Position numbers and translations under genes: made by a program
Shown here: positions 1-12,101 of the stretch, one piece after another
Layout: every line of letters begins with the position of its first letter
Position numbering within the stretch: the first letter of the stretch is position 1
From: Tanytarsus gracilentus
Lineage: Eukaryota > Arthropoda > Insecta > Diptera > Chironomidae
Length of the DNA stretch: 64,000 bases
Direction of reading: 5' to 3'
Assembly (NCBI GenBank): GCA_038502055.1
Contig: JAXRKN010000042.1
Coordinates: forward strand, 930,001 to 994,000
Notes under the pieces: generated by a model
What the model was told of the DNA's origin: nothing
The model's input: the letters and a program-made list of their open reading frames with translations, nothing else
Databases searched by the model: none

Positions 1-3000
1 TGGTCAACAAAAGAGTCAATTTGAATTGCTGACAACTAAAATTGAGTCGGAAATTAAGTCAGAAGTTCCTCAACAGTCGTCGTCGTCTGTGCCTGAGGCA
101 ATTCCTTCATCTTCTCTCCAGGCGATTACGCAGGCAGCCGCTGCTCTCGCTCTTGATGAAAAAGATAAAATATTGCCATCTAAATATCAGCAGCAACAGG
201 ATTCCTCCAGTAGTTCCGGTCGAACATGCAGCCTCGTGGACTTTGAATCGTTCCAGAAAATGCCACTCAACAACCTATCTAATCGATCGGCTCATTGGGA
301 TCCGAAAGTCTTCAGAAAAATTGCACAGCTCATCGACCCGCCTAAGTCGCCACCAGAAAGTCCAAAATCGCGACCAAGCTCTCCCGACGAAAAGAGATTT
401 GAAAGTGAGTTAAAAAGTTACAATCTCAACTATTTAAAGTTAATCTTTATGATGATAAAATCCAATCGTGCCAAAATATACTTTTGTATGATTTGATGAT
501 TAATTATTTGGAATTCCCTGGCTGAAAAAAAATTTATTCATAGTTCGACTATAAAATTTTAGAAAGTTGTCTTTAACGAATGCAAATACTTTTCAGATGA
601 ATTAACCAACCATGAATTGAAATTACTCTTGGAGGAAGCTATAAGCTACAAGAGGGAGAAAGGTGCGAAGGGAAGAAATGTAAGTTTTTTTTAATTCATA
701 TCATTTCAATAAAATTAACGAAATAATCAATTTTATAGCAAGGACAACAGTTTATGCAGAATGTCGACGAGGGATTGGAAAAGACTTTGGCGACATTTAG
801 ATCCATGAATGCCGAGGATTTTGTTTGTGATGGAACCTATCCTTCTCTTGAAGAGTCACTAGAGTCATTTAATCCCGAGGATGTTGCAGGTGCAACGGAC
901 GATGCCAGTGGTCAAATTATCAATTACGAGTGGGTTGACGAAGTCATGCAAGCATTAAATGTCTCGCCAGATATTTCGAGTGCTTTTCACGTGAGTCTAA
1001 AATACTTTCAAAAATGAATTAAATAATATAGAAAATAATTATAGGAAATTGCCGCCAACATTAACAATCAAGACTTTGACTATGCCAGTATCCTAGGCTT
1101 AAAGTCCATCTGTCAATCGAAGTGGGCAACGCCCCACTGGCCAGCACAGCATCATCATGCACTTCCATCGGGTAGCTCCTCGCCAACGAACGAACACGAT
1201 GAAAATAATATGATTATGCATGCCGAAGGATCGATCGAGGACGATGGAAAACATCCTCAAGACGCCTCAAATTTACTAATGATCGATCAATCGACAGGCT
1301 ATCCACCTCAATTCACCATGGAACAATTACAGCTTCTCTCGCAGTTTCAGGTAACAGTTGTATTCACTTACATTTTGTGACTTTTATTAAGATGCTTATA
1401 AATTTCAGCAACAACATCCTCTATTGCAAATTGATCCACAAACGGCTCAGCATATTCTAATGCCTGCCGTTCCACCACCACCAGTCATAACGCCCGTTCA
1501 AATTCAACAGATGAAATCGATTGCTGATGCCCAACAGCAGACGAAATTTGTCTTTAACGTTGATGGAAGTACGAGCGCGAATTTAGCCGGCGATAAAGCA
1601 TCACAATCTCTCCAGCTTCTTTTCCAACTTCCAACTGATCAACAGCAAGCCATTGTTGCGCCTCAACAGCCGCAGCAAGTGATGAAAGCACCTCAACAAC
1701 AAAACGGTACGTTAAATATTTTTCAAACAGCCTTTTTTTTAAATTACACAAAACAATATATAGGTCAACAAAATGTTGCGCAAACTCAAACGCTTCCCGT
1801 TATCGCGAATGCCCAAATTCCACCGCCGCCAGCCGGAAGTTTCTTGAATTTCCAACAGCAACCGATTCCTCAGCAGCAACAACCCGTAGCTTCAACGACT
1901 GTCGTTTCTCAGCAGCAGCAGAAAGTCCATCAGCTTTCTCAATTTAAAGCTAATTACCAACAAAATCAGCATGTCCAAGTGGCTACGCAGACGCAAGCCT
2001 CTCATCACCATCATCCGGCCGCGGAAAGTTTACCTCACGCTACACCGACCTCCGGAAAGAGTGTAGTGCCCGTTAAGAAATCAATAGTCAGCGATAGTAA
2101 GCGTAAAGATAAGTCTTCAAGGTACGCGAGACAAGCGGCTGCAGGTCAAAACCAGTTTCAGGTATTTTACAAACATTTCTAACTGCCTTGCAATAGGTTT
2201 TTTAACAAATTATATTTTTTAGTATGATCAACAACAACTTCAATATGCTAACAATAATATTCCCGGCTCGACGTCGACAGGAACAACGGTCGATCGTTCT
2301 ATTGAAATTGACTCTGAGACAGACTCGAATCATGACACGGCACTCACTCTCGCCTGTGCCGGCGGACATGAGGAGTTGGTTGAGCTTTTGTTGAGTCGAA
2401 AGGCGAATATTGAGCATCGCGACAAGAAGGGATTTACTCCGCTCATTTTAGCCGCTACGGCAGGTCACGAGAAGGTCGTAGAGATTTTAATTAACGCCGG
2501 AGCTGATTTGGAAGCTCAATCGGAACGTACTAAAGACACTCCGCTATCGTTGGCTTGTTCAGGCGGTCGATACGAGGTAGTTGAACTTCTTCTCAAATTT
2601 AATGCCAACAAAGAGCATCGAAATGTCTCCGACTATACGCCATTATCGCTCGCCGCAAGCGGAGGCTACGTGAATATCATTAAACTCCTCTTGAATCACG
2701 GTGCTGAGATAAATTCGAGAACAGGGAGCAAGTTAGGCATTTCACCTCTGATGCTGGCCGCAATGAATGGTCACACCGCAGCCGTACGTCTCCTCCTCGA
2801 CATGGGAAGTGATATTAATGCACAAATTGAGACTAATCGAAATACCGCTCTCACGCTTGCATGCTTTCAAGGTAAATTTTTTATATCAATAAATGTTATC
2901 AAATATTTTAAATTTTATTATTAAATTAGGTCGTCATGAGGTTGTAAGCCTCTTACTCGATCGTAAAGCTAATGTCGAGCATCGTGCAAAAACAGGACTG

Positions 3001-6000
3001 ACACCACTAATGGAAGCGGCTAGTGGCGGATATATTGAAGTCGGAAGGGTATTGTTGGATAAGGGTGCAGATGTAAACGCACCGCCAGTGCCGTCATCAC
3101 GCGATACTGCGCTCACAATTGCAGCCGACAAGGGTCATTTAAAGTTTGTTGAACTCTTGTTGTCACGTGGCGCAGCGGTTGAGGTGAAAAATAAGAAGGG
3201 AAATAGTCCATTGTGGCTGGCAGCGAACGGAGGACATTTGGGCGTTGTCGAAGCACTCTATCACGCTAAAGCCGACATTGATTCGCAGGATAATCGAAAA
3301 GTTAGTTGTCTAATGGCCGCTTTTAAGAAGGGACACGTGAAAGTCGTCAAATGGATGGTCAATCATGTCACACAATTTCCTTCCGATCAAGAAATGACAC
3401 GACAAATTTCCGTGGTCGATAAGGAGGTGGTTGAAAAGTGTCACGAATGCGTTAAAATCATTCGTGCGGCTAAAGAGACACAAGCGACCAAGGCAAATAT
3501 TAATGCCTCAATTCTGTTGAAGGAACTCGATATGGAAAAGTCACGTGAGGACGCACGAAAGGCGGCGGCCGCCAAGAAACGTGAACGCAAAAAGCGAAGA
3601 AAACAAGAAAAGCGCGAGGCCATAAGGAAGGCTAATGGCGAACCTATGACTGATGGCAAGCAGCAGCAAGGCGGCAAGAATAAAAATCAAAAGAATCAGC
3701 GCGATGAACCGGATTCTGACTCGGAATCGGAACATTCTGATGAAGACGAAGACATGATGGGTGAATTGGAGATAATGCATGTACCTGAAGAGGGTGATTC
3801 AGGCATTGATCAAGGGTCGTGCTCGTCATCTGACGCTAAAGGTAATTATTAATTATTTTTAAATTTATAGCAAATATTTTTAATAAATATCTTCTTAGGT
3901 ACCATAACCACACATGAAATTCAACGACCTCCAGTTCAGCAGCAGCCGCAGGCTAAGAATCAAAAGAATAATAAGCAAAATATTAATAATGCGAATCGCA
4001 AGCAGTCTCAGCCCTCAGCAGCAGTTTCCGTTCCTCCGTCAACGGTCGCAGCAACAGCAAACAAGAATAATAACAGTAGTAAAGGATCAAGCAATAGATC
4101 ATCCAGTAGTCCAGTTCCAATTGCATCAAAGCCCACTGATTTAATTAAAAATATGCGCGATGACTCAAAGAGAAATCGCGATATGAAAAATCAACGTTCA
4201 GCCGATTTGACAACTAAATCGACACTTCTTGCGCAACAGCAGCAGCAGCAGCAATCTAAGCCCACTGAAAAAGAGAATGTGGCACCAATGAAAGCACCCA
4301 AGAGCCATGAGACATCAGCACCATCGAGAAATAATAATCAACAGCATCGTAAATCTTTGGTATTTGGCAATTCAACGCGTTCAACTGCCGACGACTATGA
4401 GATTGATTATTTCAAGCCAGCCTCAGTCATTACTTCCTCGAACACAAGTAGCAAGCCCAAAACAACAACTCTATCACCTACAAAAGTGTCGTCGTCCTCG
4501 AGTAGTGTACCGAATTCGGCCACAAAACAGCAGCAGCCACCTCGCGAGGAAGAGTGGAAGGAGGTCGGTGGAGGCAAAAAGCCTACGACTGGCACTTCAA
4601 ATGCAACGAGCAGTACCGCATCATCGTCACAATCCAATGAGATAGGCTGTAAGAAGATTCAGGTTCCACTGAATGCAATTTCCCGTGTAATCGGAAGAGG
4701 TGGATCGAATATTAATGCGATTCGTGCAGCGACAGGAGCACATATTGAGGTTGAAAAGCAAGGCAAGACACAGGGTGACCGTTCAATCACAATTAAGGGA
4801 GTTCCCGAGGCAACCAAGCAAGCTCACAGTCTCATTTCGACACTCATTAAAGATCCAGATGCCGACATCTTGAGCATGTTGCCTAGAAATAATTTCCCAT
4901 CTCAGCAACAACAGCAACAGCAGCAGCAACAAGTGAGTTCAATTAAGTTCTTAAAATTTCCATTAATTAATAATTTTTAAATTTAGAATCAAGCACCAGT
5001 GTCTAGCAGCAGCAACAGCACAGCATCGTCGGTCGTAAATACAACGGCTCGCTCCTCGTCGAGCACAAATATAATTTCACCATCATCGATTGCGGCCATC
5101 AATAACGGCACGAGTGTATGGGAAAAGAGTCGCGATGTTATTCCAACCGTCACAAATCCAGTAAAGCCTGCTTCATATGTAATTGGACAGAATAAACCAT
5201 CGTTGGCGTCGACTGTAGTGCCTGTTAAATCGACAACACCCACAAATAAAACACCAAGGGCGGTTGCTAAAAATCTCTTCACGACAAGCAGTGCAAATGT
5301 CATCATGCGTCCAACACCAACATCATCTTCTTCGAGCACTAAGATACTCATGCAAGATAAAAAGGGAATTATTGCGAGCAATGGTCCGCCAAAAGGTTCA
5401 TCGACGATGGTTAAAAATTCAACTTTCGCCGCTCAATTGAGTGGAAATTCGAATGAGGAACTTCCCGTACCTTTCACAAATCCCATTGTCTCGTCAGTGG
5501 CAAATTCTGTGGCAAACTCGAGTATCACAACATCCACGACTCTAACTCGCTCCATTACTCCAATTGGACCGCCAACAAGGAATTATAATGCGTCACCGCA
5601 TTCATCGCACATTGTCAACACACTCGATTTAAGTACACCGTACAGCAGCAACGATATAAGCACACAAATTCAATCGAAACTCGGCGAATTGCATGTGAGC
5701 GCGCAAAGCGGACTCGAATATTCACTCTTCGATATGGGAAGTAAGTGGAGTCAAGAACAAACGAATGTCTTTAGTCATCAGCTTAACGTTTCGGAGGCAT
5801 TTGAGCCGACACAATTGCAAGTTGACGCCTCAATTTTGGCTAAGGCACCGGGCTATCGTGGTGGAGCAATAAATTCACCGGTCAGCTCTAAAACCTCGAG
5901 TAATTCGGCAACGCCACCATCGACAGTCTTAACTTCTCAAGCACCAACAAATGCAGCCGTTTCGCAAGCTCAATCGAGTGGAAATTACGGAGACATGAAT

Positions 6001-7137
6001 GTTATTAAACCTATTGGCTCCGGACAACGTCAACAGAGTCAACAGCAGCAGCAGCAACAACAGAGCTATGCCAGAGATCGATCACTTTTTGAACAATATA
6101 ATAATCCCGATTCTTCTTATTCGCGTCAAATGAATTACAACAGCGGCGGGATGAATCAAGCAATGTCATCGCGATTGAATCCAAAGGCATCTGCTTTCTC
6201 ATCATCAAATGTCAACTCGAAGAGCTATGGACAGCAGTCTTATAATATGGGCGGAAGTAACTCGTCTAATAACAACAATTTCCTTAAATCTCCCGGAAGT
6301 CAACAGCAGCAGCAGCAGCAGCAACAACAGCAGAGCTATCAGAGGAATGTCCAAAACACTAATGCTCCGTCTTCACGCTGGTTCGGTGATTTGAGCTCGT
6401 CATTCAATGACTTTTCATCCCGAAAGAATTATGGAAATGAGGGACTGGAAGGCTTGTCGAGTGGCATGGAAAATTCACTCATGTCAAATGTTTCGAATGC
6501 ATCGCAAATGCATCAACAAAACGCCGCAATGTCACCGAATAACAACAATAATGGTCCGAATTTGAGTGGAATGTCAACGCTTGATGACTTACGCAAAGCG
6601 CCACCGCCGATCGGCACTGAACGACACAATTTCAACAAGTACAACAGCTTCCAACAATATCCAGGCATGAGCGGTAACATGGATTTCGATAATTCAATGA
6701 TGCCGGCATCGCAGATGAATAGTGGCGTGCCACCTCCCAACTCATGGATGGATAAGACTCCTCAGCAATGGCAAATGCAGTCGAACGTTCCCATAATACC
6801 AAGAAATCACTACGATACAGCGTCGATGGGCGATTACAGCAACATGCAGCCAGATCTCTTTCAAGTGAGTTTTAAATTTATAAAAAATTCAAATTGAGTG
6901 AAATTAATAATTTTACTTTTAGCAACAATATCCGATGGATCAGAGTGGCTACATGCGAAATGGAAGCAGCGGCGCACCTTATGGCGTCTACATGAATGAC
7001 TTGTCTAATCTCGCTTCGGATTTACAGCAACCATCATATGAAAAACAGGTAAATTCCGAATTAACTTCAATCAACTAGATTTCTAATAATTTTTTAAATT
7101 AATTTTCTAGCCATGGGCATCAAAATGGACTCACTAA
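1..7137 (+). CDS. mask: Mask (multiple ankyrin repeats, single KH domain), C-terminal ~2,120 residues; 5' part off the window
   Basis: Orthologue of Drosophila Mask / vertebrate ANKHD1-ANKRD17, a large scaffold known as a Hippo/Yorkie cofactor and receptor-signalling modulator. Exons read in phase: <1-404, 597-679, 739-990, 1045-1350, 1409-1706, 1764-2161, 2223-2871, 2930-3841, 3899-4932, 4987-6864, 6923-7048, 7111-7137; all introns are GT-AG and mostly 50-60 nt (the first is 192 nt). Ten ankyrin repeats are seen at about 2335-3375 (units such as DTALTLACAGGHEELVELLL), equivalent to the second ankyrin block of Mask. A Lys/Arg-rich helix (3540-3650) and an acidic stretch (3708-3770) follow. 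A KH domain lies at about 4648-4870 with the RNA-binding loop VIGRGGSNIN. The rest is low-complexity Gln/Asn/Ser/Met, ending PWASKWTH-stop. The first ankyrin block must lie to the left. Identity is firm; small exon-edge errors are possible. Confidence 0.96.
4234..6333 (+). repeat. CAG/CAA (polyglutamine) tracts in mask coding sequence
   Basis: Four interrupted CAG/CAA runs encode glutamine tracts at about 4234-4254, 4903-4932, 6037-6063 and 6301-6333. They flank the KH domain on both sides and lie within the disordered tail. Such runs are common in insect nuclear and RNA-binding proteins and vary in length between alleles. Confidence 0.9.
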
Positions 7138-8125
7138 GCTGTGGATTATCAATTTCTTTCTCCTTCAATTTATTTACAAAATGTCAAAACCGAAATGTGG
7201 AACTTTTTTTTTTGATTTACTTTTTTCCTTTTTCTCTTTTTTTATGTAAAACTTCTCTATAATTCTATATAATTATACAACATGAATATTGAAAGCTTAA
7301 TTTATGTAAGGCGAATTTTTATTGGAAATAATGTTGTGGCGAAATGAGTAAAAAGTTAATGTGCGCCGCAACAAACACACACACAGCTGTATTACTATAA
7401 TCACACACACACACACACATAAAATAATTTTATAAACTTCGATGAAATGCTGCTACACTGCTGTTGTGACGCGATGATGATGAAAAAGTTCTCTTTTTTT
7501 CTTACTCTTTCCGATAGTCAAACTTCACAATGAAACATGATAGAAATGATTTTATTATTCCTCTTGAAAAAAAAAAGTTTAAACATGCTTAGAATGAAAA
7601 ACATGCTGGAAACTCAACTTGTGAGCTAGTGAAGATAAAATTGGGCTTGTAATTCCTTGCTCACAGTTTTAGAGTTTTTTAAAGTATGAAGAAAATTATA
7701 CGAGATGATCGTTAGGTGCGAAAAAAATTGCTGAATAATTGTAAAACAACATTGCTATAGCTGATGATGATGGTGGTGACTGATGCGAAACTCAATCATT
7801 GAATTTTGGGCAGAATTCAGAAAAAAGTAAACGCGAAATTTCCACCAATCAATGCTTTAAAATTTGTTTTCTTCTTTTTTCATATTATGCTGAGAAAAAA
7901 AATCTTTAAAAACTTCGCTATTGAAATAAAACTCGCTCTTGGGCAAGCAAAAAAAAATGGATTATAATGATTAAAAAAAATCTTTCAAATGCAACATTAA
8001 AAAATTATTATGCATGATGAGAAAAATGATTACATTTAAAAACTACTGGAAAATGGATAAAAACTTCTATAGAAATAACAAAAGCAAGTATATTCAAAAA
8101 ATAAACCGAATTTGTGTTTTATTTA
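7138..8125 (+). other. mask 3'UTR with polyadenylation signals
   Basis: AT-rich sequence after the mask stop codon with no coding potential. AATAAA hexamers lie near 7924 and at 8100-8105. The second is followed within about 10 nt by a GT/T-rich stretch (ttgtgttttattt), making it the best cleavage candidate. The exact transcript end is inferred. Confidence 0.6.
7374..7420. repeat. CA microsatellite in the mask 3'UTR
   Basis: Two runs of (CA)n, about 6 and 9 units, separated by about 15 nt of unrelated sequence. Confidence 0.9.
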
Positions 8126-8227
8126 ATTATTTAATTATTTTTTTACAGCCATTTCTTACAGATATTAACATCATCGCATTGAAATAGAAATTTATTAAAT
8201 TTTATATAATTTTTTTGAAAGGAATGT

Positions 8228-9250
8228 TGCATCATTTTGATTGTTGCCATACGATTTCAGCTACAAGAACGTTGCCATCAATTATTGTTGCATACAATTT
8301 TGTTGCATAAAATTTGAGATTAAAATAAATCAGGGATTAAAGTGTTGGAAATTGTTGCATATAAATTGTTGAGAATTGTTGCCATACGATTTTAAAAATG
8401 CACCTTTCTCAAAGCAACAATTGTTGACAATCTTCATCTTCTTATACTGTTGTGAAAATGTTGTCATACAAGTTGTTGTGAAAATGTTGCCATACAAAAT
8501 AAATTTCAAATATTTTTTTGTTGTGAAATTGTTGTCATACAAGTTGTTGCAGAATTGTTGCCATACGATTTTAAAAATGCACCTTTCTCAAAGCAACAAT
8601 TGTTGACAATCTTCATCTTCTTACACTGTTGTGAAAATGTTGCCATACAAGTTGTTGTGAAAATGTTGCCATACAAAATAAATTTAATTTTCTGGTGTTG
8701 TGAAATTGTTGCCATACCAAGTGTTGTGAAATTGTTGACAAACAAAATGTTGTGGAATTGTTGCCATACAAAATATTGTGAAATTGTTGCCATACAAAAT
8801 AAATTTAAAATTTTTTCGTTGCGAAAATGTTGTCTTATACTATGTTGCGGAATTGTTGCCATACAAAATAAATTTAATTTTCTAGTGTTGTGAAATTGTT
8901 GCCATACCAAATGTTGCGGAATTGTTGCCATACAAAATAAATTTAAATATTTTTTTGTTGCGAAAATGTTGTCATACAAAATGTTGCGGAATTGTTGACA
9001 AACAAAATGTTGTGAAATTGTTGCCAAACAAATAAATTTCAAATTTTCTAGTGTTGTGAAATTGTTGCCATACAAAATGTTGTGGAATTGTTGTGATACA
9101 AAATGTTGTGAAAATGTTGTCATACAAGTTGTTGTGAAAATGTTGCCATACAAAATAAATTTAAATATTTTTTTGTTGCGAATATGTTGCCATACAATTT
9201 TAAAATATAAATATACTTAAAATGTTCTAGTGTTGTGAAATTGTTACCTT
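8228..9250 (+). repeat. Left arm: degenerate tandem array, ~25-bp unit
   Basis: Dozens of units of the type TGTTGTGAAATTGTTGCCAT followed by ACAAAAT, with variants (GTCATAC, GACAAAC). AAATAAATTTAAAT-type spacers appear every two to four units. A larger direct duplication is also present: about 140 bp at 8372-8510 recur at 8551-8690, both containing 'ACGATTTTAAAAATGCACC' and 'ATTGTTGACAATCTTCATC'. Open reading frames here are a by-product of the repeat and are not genes. Confidence 0.9.
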
Positions 9251-9285
9251 AAGATTATAATCTTACACTTTTTCTTTTTTGATGA

Positions 9286-9975
9286 CTCTGTGACATTTTG
9301 CCCGCACCCAAAATCTGGAGGAAAGGGCAAAAAAATGTTTCAAAACCCACACGTGGGTGTTGCCGTGTAACCCACTTGTAACAGATCAGTATTGGCTTCC
9401 CCAAAATGGCTTCCCAAAAATGGCTTCCCTTTTGTCTTGAAAAACCATTTTGGAGGAACCAACATCCAGCGGAGGAACCAACATCCAGCGGAGAAACCAA
9501 CATCCAGCGGAGGAACCAACATCCAGCGGAGAAACTAACATCAATGCCAATCGATTCCTGGTACAATTACGAGTTCAACGATACCCATGAAGTTATAGTT
9601 CTGAAAAATGGACATTTTGGCTGTCTGTGGCACGACCATAGGTCACGACTCGAAAAATCATGTATGTCAATCGATTCCTGGTCAAGTTACGAATCAATGC
9701 CAATCGATTCCTGATGCAATGACGAGTTCAACGATACCCATGAAGCCATATAAGAGAAAATTTGTATGAAAAATGGACATTATGGCGGTCCATGGCACGA
9801 CCTATGGTCATGACTCGAAAAATTCCTAAAATGGGCTAATAAAGACCCTAAGAGCTACCATCTGGCGAAAACTAGAAGTCTCTAGCTGGTCCAGGAGCTG
9901 AGATCTCGAAGGAACAGACAGACGGACGGAATCACGAGCATATAAGTGTTACCACCTCTGGTGGGTTACACTAAA
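9286..9975 (+). mobile_element. Nonautonomous repeat, copy 1 of a palindromic pair
   Basis: Ordered words shared with copy 2 (on the other strand at 10003-10575): 'ACACGTGGGTGTTGCC', 'CCCACTTGTAACAGATCAGT', 'GCCAATCGATTCCTG', 'GAGTTCAACGATACCCATGA', 'AGAGCTACCATCTGGCGAAA', 'GAGATCTCGAAGGAAC', 'CACGAGCATATAAG'. No protein of recognisable family is encoded. It carries a private 19-bp tandem array (9452-9547) absent from copy 2. The family is not known to me. Confidence 0.7.
9452..9547. repeat. 19-bp tandem repeat, about five copies
   Basis: Unit GGAGGAACCAACATCCAGC repeated head to tail. The third unit has GGAGAAACC and the last is partial and degenerate. Confidence 0.93.
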
Positions 9976-10002
9976 AATATAGGGTCAATTTGTCCAGGGT
10001 CA

Positions 10003-10575
10003 AATGAGGGCAAAATTTACAAAATTTGTTGGCATAGTCAAATCTGTGGGCAATTTTCCCTGTACTATATTTTTTTGCCCATACCCTCGGATTTTGGGTG
10101 AGGGCAAAATGTCCTACCCCCTTTTTAGCGTAACCCACACAAAGTGTGGTAACGCTTATATGCTCGTGATTCCGTCTGTCCGTCTGTCCGTTCCTTCGAG
10201 ATCTCGGCCCCTGGACCAGCTAGAGACTTCGGGTTTTCGCCAGATGGTAGCTCTAAGGGTCTATATTAGCCCATTTTATATATTCTCTTATATGGCTTCA
10301 TGGGTATCGTTGAACTCGGAATTTGATCAGGAATCGATTGGCATGGATCTGAAAATGGAACACTGTGGAAAGTGGAACATAGTGGAAATAACTTTCCAAA
10401 AAAAATATTTCCTTATGCTTCCCTTTCAGCTTTCAAAAAATATTTTCATTAGGCTTCTCTTTGGCTTCTTAATAGGACTTCCCCATGTTACATTTTCAAT
10501 ACTGATCTGTTACAAGTGGGTTACGCGGCAACACCCACGTGTGGGTTTTGAAACATTTTTTCATTCTTAAATATT
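10003..10575 (-). mobile_element. Nonautonomous repeat, copy 2 (inverted) of a palindromic pair
   Basis: Reverse-complement counterpart of 9286-9975 with the same ordered words, diverged by substitutions and indels. The block resembling the left edge of copy 1 ('CATTTTGCCC.CACCCAAAATC') sits at 10060-10122, next to the palindrome centre, so the copies are rearranged as well as inverted. There is no convincing ORF. Confidence 0.68.
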
Positions 10576-11691
10576 ATATACACGTGTAATCAGACCAGAA
10601 TAAAGTCCCAATAATGCACATTTCTTAGAATGATGAGTAACTTTTATTTACTTAAGGTTGCGAGAAAGCACCATTAGAGTAATTTAAGTTGATTGCTAGC
10701 AGTATAACAGAAGTTTAGGATGGGAGAGACAAGATAAATTATGATGAACAATCTGATCTATTATAAATGCCGAAAAAAAGAAATAACAAGTGGATAGATT
10801 TTAGAAAGGTTTAAGAATAAAACTAAGTAACAGCAAATCTGGTGGTAAAGATAAAATAATGTGAATTTTTGAATACATAAATTATAAAAGGAAAAAAAGA
10901 CAAATACCTAACAGATGAATTGTTTAAAATGCGTTTTCTCTCCGGGCACCACTTGATTTTTCATTCTTCTAAATATTTTTGTAATAATATTATATAGAAT
11001 ATAAATAAAAATCATTAAGTTATTGCGTCCGGTTTTTATAATATTATTTATAGAGATATAGAGAGGAGAGACAGGAAGAGGAAAAGAGGTAGTACAAAAT
11101 CTAGTAAGAAAGCGCATATGATTATTGTTAAAAAATTTTTTTAGGTTTGAATAATAATATATATATAAATGAATTAAATAAATTTATAGTGGTCAAAATT
11201 TAAATAAATATTGTTAAGTGAAAAAAAGGGCAAAAAGAGTTAAATTTGAATTATTGAGAAACATATGATAAGAGAAAAAGAAAGTGTGACACGTGGATAA
11301 AAAAAATTTAATGAATGAGAGACAAATTGTTGGTCATTATGTGTGAATTAAGTGAAGAGAAAAAATTTAACCCCGATAGTGAAACATTTGTTTTCGTGTG
11401 TTTGACCCGGAGTGAATATTTTTGACATAAGTTATTCCTATCACACAATTTTTGCCATTTTAGAATTTGGTTTCATTCGGATCAACCACGAGGCCCTTTT
11501 AATTTCCACCCGTGTCATCCCTCTGAGGGAATAGACGCTAATATTGATTAAAATATGATAATATGCATAATATTATAGACATTTCTTATGATATTTTTCC
11601 ATAGTATTTTGAAAATAAATCGATAATATATGGGATATATGGTAAAATAAAAATTATTGGAATGGTGACTAAATGAATACAATTTCCACAT
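10576..11691. other. Non-coding interior between the palindromic pair and the right arm
   Basis: AT-rich sequence without a credible ORF or splice pattern. The part at about 11365-11530 is noticeably richer in G+C than its surroundings (e.g. 'GACCCGGAGTG', 'ACCACGAGGCCC') but I do not recognise it. It could be older element interior or host sequence. Confidence 0.4.
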
Positions 11692-12038
11692 TTTGTATGG
11701 ACAATTTCAATATTTTGTATGAAAATTTCAAAATAATTAAGAAACAATTTCAAAACTAGAAAATTTGAAATTTATTTTGTATGGCAACATTTTCACAACA
11801 ACTTGTATGACAACATTTTCACAACAGTGTAAGAAGATGAAGATTGTCAACAATTGTTGCTTTGAGAAAGGTGCATTTTTAAAATCGTATGGCAACAATT
11901 CTGCAACAATTTATATGGCAACAATTTCACAACACTTTAATCCCGGATTTATTCTAATCTCGAAATTTGTATGACAACAAAATTGTATGGCAACAATGAT
12001 TTGTATGGCAACGTTCTTGTGACAACAATCCTGTTGCT
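11692..12038 (-). repeat. Right arm: inverted copy of the 8.2-8.7 kb repeat
   Basis: Reads ATTTTGTATGGCAACATT-type units, the reverse complement of the left array. It includes the same unique words as the left arm ('GGTGCATTTTTAAAATCGTA' is the complement of the left copy). It ends around 'ACAACAATCCTGTTGC'. Identity to the left arm looks high but not complete. Confidence 0.88.
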
Positions 12039-12101
12039 AAAAAAATTAAAGTTAAATTTTCAACAAATTATTTTCAGTTGAAGCTTTTTAATTTAATGAC
12101 A

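Larger units (their letters stand above)
8228..12038. mobile_element. Foldback-like repeat island with long imperfect inverted arms
   Basis: The left side (8228-9250) and right side (11692-12038) carry the same sequence in opposite orientation. The right arm read on the minus strand matches the left from the 'AAGAACGTTGCCAT' word near its outer end through 'GGGATTAAAGTGTT' and 'GATTTTAAAAATGCACC' to the tandem unit. The arms are built from short tandem repeats, as in Foldback/Galileo-type elements. No transposase ORF was found between them, and I could not identify a target-site duplication. Left and right arms differ by small indels, and the left arm is about three times longer. Treating this as one element, rather than two related repeats, is an inference. 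Confidence 0.55.

Noticed and set aside
4989..5381. 130-codon minus-strand frame in mask
   Set aside because: Mirror of the Ser/Thr-rich mask exon (serine codons read backwards as Asp/Val/Leu-rich peptide); no domain.
8330..9153. Long open frames on both strands (up to 215 codons) in 8.3-9.2 kb
   Set aside because: They are translations of the tandem GTTGCCATACAAAAT array (repeating Gly-Asn-Asn-Phe-Thr-Thr type peptides) and exist only because the repeat lacks stops in some frames.
8228..9250. CRISPR-like array of short repeats
   Set aside because: The genome is eukaryotic, the units are degenerate and directly adjacent rather than separated by uniform unique spacers, and the array has an inverted partner, which fits a transposon arm.
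9255..10570. Open frames of 60-188 codons in the palindromic repeat pair
   Set aside because: No recognisable domain, the frames are not conserved between the two copies, and the 19-bp tandem array produces much of the apparent coding.
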